Source of the DNA: Paulinella micropora
Taxonomy: Eukaryota > Cercozoa > Imbricatea > Euglyphida > Paulinellidae
Assembly (NCBI GenBank): GCA_019918135.1
Contig: WBZZ01005950.1
Span: forward strand, 21,001 to 85,000
DNA length: 64,000 nt
Reading direction: 5' to 3'
Positions 28,698-39,594 of the stretch are shown piece after piece. The notes under the pieces were generated by a model. It searched no databases. It was given only the letters and a program-made list of their open reading frames with translations, and was not told the origin of the DNA. The stretch's first letter is position 1, and the number at the start of each line of letters is the position of its first letter. Position numbers and translations under genes: made by a program.

Positions 28698-29907
28698 CCG
28701 CGCCCCCCGCGGCGCTGGCTTCGGCCCGGAAGCTGGCGGCCAGGGTCGAGCCGGCGAGGGCCCGCAGCAAGGCGTGCGCCTCGCTGCCGGGGCACAGCAG
28801 GGCGGCCCCCGCCTCGAGTTGGCGGTACGCGGCGCACACCCGGCGCAGCCACGCGGCGCGCGCCCGCGCCAGGTCGGCCCTGCGCCGCTGCTCGAGGCGC
28901 CCGGGGGACAGTGTGAAGAGAGAGTCGCTGTCGGCTACGCCCGGGTCCGCCAAGTCCCGCAGCTCCGGGAGCGCGTGCTGCAGCAGGCCCCCCAGCAACT
29001 CCACCAGGGGCGGCAGGCCCGCCTCGGCGCCGCCGCGGTCGCGCTGGGCACCGTCCCAGCGCGGGACGGACAGCGTGTCCTGCCGGTCCTCGGCGTCCTG
29101 CAACCAGCGCAGGGCCTCGGCCACCCCGGCGGCGGAGCCGCACGCCGCCTGCAGGCCCGGCCAGGCCAGACGCCACGCCTCGGGAGCGGGCGGGCCGGCC
29201 GCCAACTCTGCCACGCCGGGCGCGGGCGGGCCGGCGGCCGGCCGGTCGGCCGCGCCGGGCGGGGGCCAGCCATGCCCGGCGAACGGCGAGTCAGCCGCGT
29301 CGTCCGGCGGGGGAGCAAAGGCCACGAAGAAGTCACGCACCCCCGCCCACCAGCGCCTCCCGTTAAGTTCTAGGCACAGGGCGTGCAGGGCCGTGCCGTG
29401 GCCGCCCCCGGCCCCCCAGGCGTGGCGCACGACGGGTGCTACCCACTCCTGCCAAAGGTCACGGGGCAGGGCCCCGTGCCGTTGGTACTCGCCCCAGAGA
29501 GAAGCTTCGTCTCCTAGGGAGGCGGCGTCGCGGAGGCAGCGCTCTGTCTCGGCCACCAACCTCTGCCGGAACGAAGCGGCCGCCCAGCGGCGGACCTCGG
29601 CCCCCACCGCGCCGGGGTCCGCCGGCGCGGACAGCCCGGGCCCCGCGCAGGGTGCCACGCGCTGCACCGCCCGCTCCAGCGCCAGCCAGGCACGGACGAC
29701 TACCGGGTCGGGGCCCAACGACTGCCCCCCCGCGGCCGACACGTGCAGGGTGAGGCCTAGCGCCTTCCAGCCCGCGCGGCCGCACAGGTACGGCGCGTGG
29801 CGCGCGAGCACGTGCCCCCCCAGCTCCCACCAGGCCAGCTGCGCCAGGCCCCGGCTCGCCACGGGGCCCAGGCCCGCCTGCAGAGAGCGCCACTCGCTCA
29901 GCCACAA
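28694..29907 (-). CDS. Unknown Trp/Ala-rich protein upstream of terminase
   Basis: Open and protein-like from just after TAA 29944 to the terminase start. There is no ATG in about 400 codons; the usual start call is TTG at 29907. The sequence is helical, rich in Trp, Ala, Arg and Leu, with a Pro/Ala/Gly linker near 29170-29290. The frame stays open into the terminase to 28276, but a TGA at 28694-28696 in the adjacent frame overlaps the terminase ATG as ATGA, suggesting a shared junction. It may be a terminase partner, or an N-terminal part of the same gene. The missing start codon is the main oddity. Confidence 0.5.
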
Positions 29908-29991
29908 GCGCGCGTCGGACGCCCAGGGGTGCGCTTGCGTGCGTTAGCGACCTGGCGAACCAGAGGGCAGCGCACTGTACACAGCCAGAGC

Positions 29992-31746
29992 TTACGCGGG
30001 CCGTCCCGGCAGGCGCAGCTCTAGCTTAGCTCCCCCCTGCCAAGTATTGGCCGAACGGGCGACGGGGGCGGGGCGGGAGGCTTCTGCCTCAATCTCGCGG
30101 CGTGTCCTCTTGCGCACCGTCTCAGGAGTGGTCGTCACGACCGTGGCGGCCGCCTGGCGCTCGTCCGGACGTAGGGGGGGCTGCCGTGCCGACCTGCGCT
30201 CACTAAGTGGGCGGGTCAGCGGCTGTGTCGACAAGACCGGTTTGGCAGTTATTTCCGGTTTAGCTCGCAGGCCGCTCCGCTGGCTGGGCAGCAGCAGTAG
30301 CCGATAGGCTGGGTGGCCCCCCCGGGCTTCGTCATGAGTGGTGGCCCTAGAGTAAGGTGTGTTGGGCGGTAGGCGCAGCGTGACTTGGCTGGCGGCGGCG
30401 GCGGCGGCCGCCACGACCGGGGCGGGCGCGGCTGTGCTCAGCACCGCGCGAAAGGCCCGCGGGTTGGTCGTGCTGGCCAGCAAGGCCATGGTCACGTGGG
30501 GCGGCAGGTGGTACTCCACCTCGTAGCTGACGGCGGCTAGGTCGAGGCCCAGCAGCTGCAGGTGCTGCCGCTGGAACCGCAGCAGGTCCAGCGCGCTCAA
30601 GGGCTCCCAGCGCCCAACGTGCGCATAGTGGCGCAGCCTGGGCAGCTGTTCAAGCCCAGCCGAGGTTAGCTTGGTGCGCACGCCGCCCTCTGGAAAAAAC
30701 TTTTCCAAGATATGCATGTGGTTGGCGTCAAACGTCAGACACGCCAGCGACATGTAGTCCCCCCAGGTGCTGTCGGTATTCGAGGGCCTGACCAGGTCGT
30801 AGTCAATCACCGTGACCTGATCGGGGCCCTGCACTAGGATGTTGCCGGCGTGCAGGTCGTTGTGCGCGTATCCCGCCGCGTGCATCTCCGCCAGGACGCG
30901 TTCCAAACGCACCAGGACCCGCGGCAGGCCGGCCGCCGCGGGGCTGCGCAGCATTTTGGACAAGGGCTCGCCCTTGGCTTTGGGCCACAGAGTCTGCATG
31001 ACCAGTAGCGACCTACTGCGGTGCTCCCATTCCTGCCGATAACGGCTGTACGGACCATCCGCGATCGACTGTGCCAGCAGTGGCGCAGTCTGGCTGGCCC
31101 TGCGGAAACCGTACCGCAGCAACGGGACCACGCCGCCCGCGGACCGCGCAAAGGGCGAGCTCGCGAACCGCGTTTGGTGCCAGAAAATTCCCTGCCCCGG
31201 CACCAGGTCGCCCACCGCGCAGCGGGACTCCTTGAGGACCTGCCCCCGCCCGGCCACGTCGTAGACTGTGCCGATGGCCCCGTGGCCCAGCGGCTTCAGG
31301 CCCTCGGTCTCCAAAAAGTGCAGCTGGCCGAAGTCCAGCCAGAAATCGGGTGGTGGTGGCTTGGAGAGCTCTGCGTGCCGGAACGCCAGCAGGCGTCGTC
31401 GCCCGCCAGGCGTTGCAGCTCGAGGAAGAGGTCCGGCACTCTCAGGCTTCCTCCCCCGATAGAAACCGGCGCCTGCCCGGAGCGGCTGGTCTGCCACGGC
31501 CCCTCGTCGGTGGCTGACGTAAAGTCTGACTCGTCGACGGCGGTGCAGGTACCCGGCCCGTCCGCCCAGATCGGACGCCAGCCGCGCTGGATCCTGGGCG
31601 GCTAGCCAGACGCACCGCCGCCCTGGCAGGAGGCCATATTCCAGGGCGCGACAGTGCCCAAGCGCGCATTGCACGACGGCCAGGGCGTAGTGTCTGGTAG
31701 CCTGGGCAGGAACTCGCTCTGCATCCAGCCCTCCCGCCCACAACAT
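29992..31746 (-). CDS. Protein kinase-like protein (584 aa)
   Basis: ATG at 31746, TAA at 29992. A glycine-rich loop LGHGAIGTVY lies near residue 152, a Lys in GQVLKES follows, the catalytic loop HNDLHAGNIL is near residue 295 with its Asp and Asn, and VIDYDL near residue 315 replaces DFG. HxDLHxGN is typical of the atypical/Kdo-RIO-like end of the kinase superfamily; herpesviruses also encode diverged kinases of similar size. The N-terminal ~130 residues are unrelated and basic; the C-terminal ~150 are Ala/Thr/Arg-rich and disordered. The frame near 31395-31450 is less protein-like than its neighbour, so a local compensated shift is possible. It diverges from the glycoprotein at 31772. Confidence 0.8.
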   Translation of the reverse strand: MLWAGGLDAERVPAQATRHYALAVVQCALGHCRALEYGLLPGRRCVWLAAQDPARLASDLGGRAGYLHRRRRVRLYVSHRRGAVADQPLRAGAGFYRGRKPESAGPLPRAATPGGRRRLLAFRHAELSKPPPPDFWLDFGQLHFLETEGLKPLGHGAIGTVYDVAGRGQVLKESRCAVGDLVPGQGIFWHQTRFASSPFARSAGGVVPLLRYGFRRASQTAPLLAQSIADGPYSRYRQEWEHRSRSLLVMQTLWPKAKGEPLSKMLRSPAAAGLPRVLVRLERVLAEMHAAGYAHNDLHAGNILVQGPDQVTVIDYDLVRPSNTDSTWGDYMSLACLTFDANHMHILEKFFPEGGVRTKLTSAGLEQLPRLRHYAHVGRWEPLSALDLLRFQRQHLQLLGLDLAAVSYEVEYHLPPHVTMALLASTTNPRAFRAVLSTAAPAPVVAAAAAAASQVTLRLPPNTPYSRATTHDEARGGHPAYRLLLLPSQRSGLRAKPEITAKPVLSTQPLTRPLSERRSARQPPLRPDERQAAATVVTTTPETVRKRTRREIEAEASRPAPVARSANTWQGGAKLELRLPGRPA

Positions 31747-31771
31747 AGGGAGAAAAGTGAGGGAAAAAAAG

Positions 31772-34700
31772 ATGCACCTCCCCCTAGCTTGCCACAAAGG
31801 CAAGAAATGGAATTTCTTTTCGAAGCCCCACCCTCTCCCTTGCCCCCCTTCCATTCTTCGGGGCTGGTGCCTGCGGCCGGCGGACCTGGTGTGGGCCGAG
31901 TGCCCCCCGGCGCTGCCGGCGCAGAAGGCGTGGGCCGTCAACTGGGCGCTGGGTCGCGTCTGGTACGCGGCGCAGCGGCTGCTGGCGCCGGCGGAGTACT
32001 GGCGCCAGTGCCTGGCGTACCAGTACGAGCGCGGCGCGGACGGGGCGGTGCGGTGCGAGCACTGCTTTGGCACCAACTGGACCAGTGACGGCGCCGTGGC
32101 GCCGGACGACCGGCTGCAGTGGCTCCGCGACGAGTGCGGCGACGACGTGCTGGCGCCGCGGGGCGCGGCGTCCACGCTCGTGCAGTCGTCCGCCGGCTGG
32201 TCGCTGGAGGCCACGGGGGGCGGCGCCTCCCACCACCTGGTGTACTCGTGCGACGGCGGCCGGCGGGCGCTGCGCGAACCGGCGCGGCTGGGCGACGTGG
32301 CGCGGGCCGGCGCGGCCGGCTGGGCGGCGCTGGTGCTGGTGGAGGTGCCGCTGGGCGCGAGCGCGTCGGTGTCGCCCACGCCGTCGGTGCGGGACGAGCC
32401 CTGGGTGCTGCGCAACAACGAGGGGCTGTGCTTCTGGCCCCAGCGCCTGCTGTGGCAGCAACTGCCCCTGTTCGCGGCGTGCCCGCCGCCGCCGGCCACC
32501 CGGGCGCAAGAGCCGCAGCTGGCCATGCACGTGCATAATGGGCACGTGGAGTGGCCGGCGGCGGGCGCGACCGTGGCCGGCTACCAGCCCTACCAGCTGT
32601 CCTTAGCCCTCCGCCCCGCCGCGGCGCCGTGCGAGCCCCCGGCGGCGACGGTGGCGGACCCGAACGCGCGCTGGAAGCCCAGTGACTACCGGGACGCGTG
32701 GCAGGCCGTGTTCCTCGAGGTCACGCCGGGTGGCCACTTCCGCCTCGCGCCCGGCACGTGCGAGTCGCAGCTGCTGCTGGGCCCGGCGGGTTTCCAGCCG
32801 CGCGCGCGGTGCGCCGACGGGGACTGCCTGCTGACGCCGACGAGGCACGGGGAGCCGCCCACGCGCACGCCCAGCCGCACGGGCAGCCGCAGCGCCACGC
32901 CCAGCGGCACGGCATCCGCGTCGCCCGCGGCGAGCACGAGCGCGACGGCAACGGCGACGCCCACGCCCCCGCGCTCGCCCACCCCCAGCCGGAGCCGGGG
33001 GGCCTCCGACAGCGCCAGCGCCTCGGCCAGCACCAGCGCGTCGCGGTCGGCGTCGGCCTCCCGCTCGGCCAGCGCGTCGGCCTCGGCCAGCGCCAGCGTG
33101 TCGCCCACGCGCACGGCCGTGTCCGCCAGCCCGTCGCCGCGCGCCCCGCCGCCGGAGCTGGCGGCCGGCCCCGTCAACCTGGTCAGCTCCACCGTGGACT
33201 TTCCGGGCACCGAGGCGCTGGCGTGGGTCGCGGGCGCCGAAGTGTGGACGACCACGTACGCCGCGCAGGGACTGGACCCGCGCCTGCAGGTGGCGGCGGA
33301 GCTGCGCGCCCGGCACCAGTGGGAGCCGGTGGAGCTGACCTCCGGGTTAGGAGGGGGATTATTCGCGCTCTGGCTGCGCTACTTGCTCACGGGCGAATAC
33401 CTCGCGTGCGACTGGAGGTGCCCCTGCTACCTGGTAGCGACACTCGCCAACGCCACTAAGTGGATTTTGGAGCCGGACGAACCCCTGTTCGCCAGGCTCG
33501 CGTACCGCGCGGGCCACCTGTACACGGTCAGATTCTTGGGGAGGGGCTGCCTCCACACCACGGGTGGTGGTGTGCTGGCGCTGAGTGACTGTCCCGGAGA
33601 TAGGGCGTCTGACCAGGCCTTTTACCTGCTGACCGCGAACGCCTCGCAGGTGTCTGCCTCGGTGTCACCCACGGCGTCTGGCACGCCGCGGAGCCGCTCG
33701 ATCACGCCCAGCGCGTCGCCGTCGGCGTCCGGCTCGGCGTCCGCTCTCTCCACCCCGGCGCCACTCAGCGATGCGATTCTCGGCTGGTACATACAGAGCG
33801 CGTTCAGTTCTAGTAGCACGCGTCCGGGCGGCCTCATTACCCTGCGGGGCCAAGAAGGTTGTCTGTACGCCGAGTACGCCCGGCTAGGCGCGCCTACGCT
33901 GCCGCTGCGCTACCTCCGGACCAAGGCAGAGTGCTACGCGCGCTCCGCGTGGCAGGATCTCGTGTTCGGTCGGTCCGAGCGCGGCCACGTGCTGTGGCCC
34001 GCGGTCGCCGAAGACGACGCGGTCGGCCAGCAGGTCACGAGCCGGACGGTGACCCAGAGCTACGGCTACTGTCTGACCTGTGCGGCCAGCCCGTGCGCCT
34101 CGCAGTCGACGGTCGTGCTGGGCCCGGCGGCGGGTTACTGCGGGATCGTGGGGAACCTCTTGTCTGGTTTGTACCTGGCCTCGGAAGCGTACTCCGAGCT
34201 GTCCGTGCTCGCCTACTTGACAGACGAGCTGACGGTCGGGCTGTCGCGGAACGTCATGAGCTCTTTGCAGTACCTGAACGTGGACAGGTGCGCGGCAGGG
34301 CTGAGCCCCTGCCCGCAGCTCTGCGACACGCAGTACCCGTACCTTGACGCCAGCTGCGGGTGCCGAGCTGGCTACGTGCCCAGCGGTACGGGGTGCGCTG
34401 ACGTGAACGAATGCACTACGACCGACCCGGCACTTAGGTTCACTTGTCCCAACAACTGGGGTTACGAGTGTGTCAACACCCTAGGTTCTTATACCTGCGT
34501 TGATATCGACGAATGTGCTAAAGGCACGTTTAGCTGCTCAAGGGCCCCCACGTACTGTCTCAACACGGTCGGGGGGTACTGGTGTCCAAACTGCGAGGCG
34601 CTCACGTGGCCCGCGGCTGATCACAGAACGTGCACACCTCTCTCAGGCATAGCCTCGCCTCTGCTCTTCGTGGCAGATAATGACCCTCTTCAAGAGAATG

Positions 34701-35160
34701 GCCAGACCTGGGCTCGCGCTCTGTGCGCTGTCCAGCAGGCAATTGGCTCAGCCTGGACGGTTTTCTTCGATAGCACTTGTACTCATTCATTTCGTCTCCA
34801 GCCGGTCAGCGGCGTGGGGGGACAATATTATTGCAGCTAGGCGAAAAGTGGCTGTATACTGATTATGCTAACAACGGCGATGCTTGGGTCTACCTCTTCG
34901 GCTCAGCTCTGAACGACAACAGATTCAAGTGGTCCCTCCTGGAATGGAGTCTTTCGGAAAATTATTATTATGGCCGGGCGTGCCAGGTGTACCTAGCCTA
35001 CGATCAGGCTAACCTCAAGTGCCTGCAGTGGAAGACGTATGATAATGGCAGACTGGCCCTGTTCATGAACAACTGTGGTACCCGGAGCAACCGCGAATGC
35101 CCCGCGCGCACCGATGTAGTGGGTGCCGGGTGCGCGTTCTATATCATGGGCCCCAGCTAG
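31772..35160 (+). CDS. Giant surface glycoprotein with EGF domains
   Basis: Roughly 1,130 aa from ATG 31772 (the first in-frame ATG). No clear N-terminal signal peptide is visible, which is odd for an otherwise extracellular-looking protein. Cys-rich globular segments are separated by Ser/Pro/Thr mucin-like linkers (about residues 360-465 and 627-663). Residues about 845-960 hold calcium-binding EGF signatures (DVNEC and DIDEC with C-N-T-x-G-x-Y-x-C). The frame breaks at a 6-G run (34816-34821); the last ~110 residues follow in the next frame to TAG 35158. The start is only 25 nt from the divergent kinase start. It probably sits on the particle or infected-cell surface; that is inference. Confidence 0.75.
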
Positions 35161-35762
35161 TCTGAGAGAGCGCGAGGGCGGGAGGGGAGCGGCCGGGTAG
35201 CGTACGCCAAGTTATTATTCGTGGAGAGCCAGGCACGAACCGTCCGCACACCTGGAGTACTGAGACGGGGTATTATGACTTCCAGGCCAAGGTTTACCTG
35301 GACTGCTGCCTGTTTTACCTAACGTAAAGCACCGGTTAGTGAGCGCACTCTTGCTCCCAGCGCGCGCATGGGCCGTGAACCCGTGGAAACGGGCTGAACC
35401 GCCCGAGTAAAAAGCTTTGAGTACGCTGGTAGTTTGCCTGGCACCTGCCGGGGCCTCTGGTCAACCACTCCGGATATGAGAGGCACAGCCGCAGGAAGGA
35501 AGGGGGGTGTGCGGGCGGGGAAGGTAGAGAGAGGGGGGGAGACCCCACGGCAGTCTGCTCCTTCCTGCCTCCCTTCCCCCCGGCTTTGCCTTCCTTTCCT
35601 AGCCGGGCGCGGCCGTGCCCGGCACCTTAGCCACACTGCCCGTGGCTAGAAAAGCACCCTCTCGGAGGAAGAAGGGGGGAGAGCGCTAGTCATCCCCCCC
35701 CCCCCCAAAACAGCCCCCGAGGTGTGCTTGTGTGTGCTGGTGTGTGTGTGTGTGTTGCGGCT
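35161..35762. other. Intergenic region between two glycoprotein genes
   Basis: Contains a mid-GC stretch (35161-35500), a G- then C-run section (35500-35590) and a C run at 35695-35706 followed by a GT-rich microsatellite just before the ATG at 35763. I see no gene. It should include the 3' end of the upstream gene and the promoter of the next. Confidence 0.4.
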
Positions 35763-38700
35763 ATGCCCTTACGCGCGCTGGCCTCGCTGCTGGCAGGCGT
35801 ACCGGGGCTGGGCCTAGCCGCTGGCGCGAGCCCCGCCTACCGAAGAGAGGAGGCGCAAAACCGCTACTACTCGTGCATGGGCGCGGGGGCCAGGTGCGGC
35901 TCCGGCTTGGACGGCCTAATACCGACTTTTGTGGTGAACGGCGCGGCCGAGCGCGGCATGGACGTACTGTACTGGGACGACACAGATCCCTCGCAGCTGT
36001 GCGAGTGCCGCGCTGCCGGCGGCTACTTGGGCTACAGCCCTACGACGCGCCCGCTCCACTCCTACTTGCTACTGAACTACAGCCCTACGGCGCGCCCGCT
36101 CGCTGCCTACACAGTGCTGCGCGGCCGGAACGCCAGCCTGCTCCAGTGCAGCGCAGACTCGAGTGCGCCCGGGCCCGCGTATAACTTCAGCCTGTGCGCG
36201 GGCCCCCGGACCGACTGCGGTGTGGCTTGCAGCGCGGGCTTCCTGCCGGCGGCGGGGAACCTGACGGCGGCGGCCTACCAGGAGTTCCCGGCCGGCACGG
36301 AGGTCTTCCCCGCGTACGGGCGCTGGCTCGCGCTGCACCAGAGCGGCGGCTGCGCAGGCTGGCTGGCGCAGCTCTTCCCCGGGCGGCCGCCCGCGGGTGG
36401 CACGAACCAGTCGGCCGGCACGAACCAGTCGGCCGGCACGAACCAGTCGGCCGGCACGAACCAGTCGGCCGGCACGAACCAGTCGGCCGGCACGAACCAG
36501 TCGGCCTGCACGAACCAGTCCACTGCTCCCTGGCCGGGGTGCCCCGCCGTGGACGCCGCGTGCGCCGGCGCCGCCCGCGCCGTGCTGCCGGCGCGCGAGT
36601 CCCTGCGGAGCTATGACGCGGCGCGGTACGCGCTCAAGTACTACAGGGCGCTGCACACGCTCGTCACCCAGCAGGGCCTGACCGGGTTCAAAGCCTTCCG
36701 CAACGCCGAGCTCGAGGACGACGACCTCCGGAGCACGGGGCCGGGGGAAGATACCTACCGCGCCGAGGTGCGGCGCTGGCTCCTGGCCTGGGACCTCGAG
36801 CGCGAGGCCGCCCGGGACGCGCTGCTCGTCCGCCACTAGTACGAGGCACGCCGCGCCCGGGCGCGCCGCTGCTACGAGGCGTCACAGGCTCAGCCCCCGC
36901 CGCTGCGGGCCGCCACGGCCTGGCTCCTGCTCGAGCCGCCGTGCCTGGCGCAGTGGGGCCTGCCGGTCGGCTGCCTCACGTCCGCGGACGTAGCGGCGGG
37001 GTCCGCGCCGGCGCCCGACCACTGCGGTTTCTCGGCGGGCGGCGCCCGTTTCTGGCAGGGCGAGGAGGAGCTAGCGGCCGTCGTGGCGCAGACGGACGCT
37101 TCGCCCTCCTTCGCCAGCTCGCCCTGGGCGCGGTTCCGCCGGGGTACGCACCCACTGGCGGCCGCCGAGGTGGAGCCGTACGAGCTGCTACGCTACCACG
37201 CGCCGCGCTTCGTGGACGGCCTGGCCGTCGCGGCCGTGGTCGGGCCGGGCGTGAGCGCCTGCTACGACCTGGGCTGGCAGGGTGCCACCGAGTACCTGCA
37301 CGCTGACCCGCTGCCGCTGTGCCGGCCGGACGTGCTGGGCACGCGCCAGCCCTGCTCACGCCTGGCCCCGGACCGCGCCGCCGCCTGGTTCGGCTACCTG
37401 GCCTGGCGCCAGTGGGTCCTGCTCGAGGCCTTCACGCACTGCCCGCTGCTCCTCGGGCCCGGCCAGCCCTTCTGCGACCGCCTCGACCTGCCGCTGTGGC
37501 GCACGGAGCCCGTGCTCGCGCTCGGCGCCTCGCACGGCTGCGCCGCGCCCTTGTGCCCGCTGCCCTTGGCCCCGGACTTCGACTGGGCCGCCGCGGCGCG
37601 CGCCGCCGCGCCCGCCGGCGCCGCCTGGTGGGCGGGCTCGGCCGCGCCCGACGTGTCCGATGCCGCCCTGAGCCGCGACGGGACCAAGACCCCCTGCGGC
37701 TGGAGCCGGGGGGTGTGTGGGGCCGGCACGGGCCGTTGCGAATGTGACTTGTACTTCCAGACCCGGCCCAACACCGAGGCCGTCAACCTGGTGTACTCCG
37801 CCGACGGCCGCGCCCGCGTGCCGCGCTCGCTGCGCGAGGACGCCTGTGGCGTCGACGTACGCCAGACCTGCTACAGCGACGCGCTCGGTGCCGACACGGC
37901 CTGCAACCGCCCCCACGGCGAGTGCGTGCTCGCCTTCGCCGCGGGCCAAGAGCGCACCACCCGGTGCCGCTGCGGCGGCTACGCCACGACCAACGACGGC
38001 CGTTCCTGCTTCGAGCTGGAGGAAGACGACCCCCGGTATTGCACGGCGTTGCACGCGCAGGGCTTCGTGGACAACGGCTACACTAGCTACCCGGGCGGCC
38101 ACCCCGCCTCCTGCACCGTGCCGCCCCCGGGCTGCTACTACGCCGCGGAGGGCCGGGTCTGCCAGCGCGCCAGCGCCCGCGCCGCCGACCGCCGCGAGTG
38201 CTTCAGCTGCGTCCTGCCGCGCCTCAACCTGCGCAGCACGGCCGGCCAGGCCACGGGCCAATGCCGGGGCGCGGACGGCGCGGCAGGGCGCTGCGCCTGC
38301 GACCCGGGCTTCTTCGGCGCCTACTGCGAGTACGTCACGGTCGACGACGGCTGCTTCAGCTCGCGGCTCGTGCGTGAGGGGCGCAGTGACTGTGCCTGGA
38401 ACTGGTACCTGGGCCAGTGGGAAAAGCTCCGTGAGTCCAACATCGACGCCGACCTGCTCGTCGCCGGCTCGCGCCTGTTCCCGCAACGCCAGTGCGCCCT
38501 GCCGGCTTGCTCCGGCCGTGGCTACTGTGTGCAGGAGCGGGCGTTCCCGGACCTCGCGCACGACTTCGACGCCCTGCCCCCCCTCGGCTGCTTCAGCTAC
38601 CGGGTGTACCCGTCGCAGCTGCCCGGCTACGCCGACAACTACCGCGCCGAGGCCGATGCCAACCGCACCAGGTACGCGCGCTCCCTGGAGCAGCGCTGCG

Positions 38701-39209
38701 TGTGCGAGCCAGGCCGCGGCGGTCGCTTCTGTGAGCGCAAGCCGTGCCTGCCGGCCTGCCACGAGTCCGCATCCTGCCTCGAGGACGTCAGCGGGCCGTC
38801 CTTCTGCGTCTGCCCCCACGACATCCTGAACGTCTGCCTGCGGGCCGAGAATACCACCTGCCGATGTTACAGCCGGCGCCACCCGGAACTAGCCGAGCGC
38901 ACTCGGGTCTGCGGGGCCAGCACGCGCAGCCGGCTGGTGCTAGCGCAGACCGGCGTCTGGGGCTGTGAGTGCGTGGCCGGGTTTGAGTACGCCGCGCCCA
39001 CCGACAGCTGCGTCCCGCTGCCCGCTAGCCCGGCCCCCAGCGCTACTACGACCGGTCCGGCCAGCGGCAGTGCCAGCCCACCTGCGGGGCCGGGCGCCAC
39101 GCCCAGTCCCTGTGCGGCCGGCGGCAGCCCGGCCCTGCTGGCGGGCTGGCAGCTCCTGCTGCCCAGACACCTGTGGCCCAGCGCCTCGCCCGCGGCGTGC
39201 CAGGCCTGA
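35763..39209 (+). CDS. Giant secreted Cys-rich glycoprotein with in-frame TAG
   Basis: About 1,150 codons from ATG 35763 to TGA 39207. Residues 1-24 are a clear signal peptide. Residues ~213-254 are a tandem GTNQSA repeat. A TAG at 36837-36839 (codon 359) interrupts a charged helix, and the same frame continues at once without any ATG. After the stop come Cys-rich modules with EGF-like spacing (C-x-C-x4-6-C clusters around 37720-38000, 38270-38340, 38690-38830) and a short Ser/Pro/Thr tail. No C-terminal membrane anchor is clear, though a hydrophobic LLAGWQLLL stretch lies near the end. It resembles the proteins at 31772 and 55215 in architecture. Confidence 0.75.
36399..36524 (+). repeat. 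18-bp coding tandem repeat (GTNQSA x7)
   Basis: Seven 18-bp units encode GTNQSA, the last two slightly changed. Every unit contains N-Q-S, an N-glycosylation sequon, so the array would form a dense glycan cluster in a secreted protein. The unit length keeps the frame when copy number changes. Confidence 0.9.
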
Positions 39210-39594
39210 GCTCCCTTTCCCCCTCCCACACACACAGAGTGTGCCGGAGTCTACGGAGCAGGGTGGGGGCGTCTAGGCTGGCGGCCGGCTGGGGTGCCCC
39301 TGGTGTACACCCGACCCAGGGCAAGGAAGGGCTGGGGGGGGGGGGCACGGACAGGTACCAAAGACTGAACCCTCGCCGTCGCGAGCGGCCTCGCGGGGCG
39401 CACACTCTCCCGGCCTGGTAGTGTTCTTTTTTCAGTAGGGGGCCAATCTTTCTTGGTGTCAAAATAACCATTCAAACCAGCCTGGTGTCTTTTAAAAATT
39501 TATAGTCTAACCCCTGCCAAGAAGTCTGGGTTCGGCTGGGCCGGGATGACTGCGGGAAGGAAACGAGAAGAGAGAGAGGCGGGCCGTGCCTGAG
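39210..39594. other. Intergenic region between convergent genes
   Basis: Holds a G run (39337-39346) and an AT-rich patch near 39490-39508 (TTTTAAAAATTTATAG) that could supply polyadenylation for the plus gene ending at 39209 and the minus gene ending at 39595. No exact AATAAA is present. No gene seen. Confidence 0.4.

Noticed and set aside
37356-38882. 508-aa minus-strand frame
   Set aside because: Antisense shadow of the Cys-rich glycoprotein at 35763-39209.
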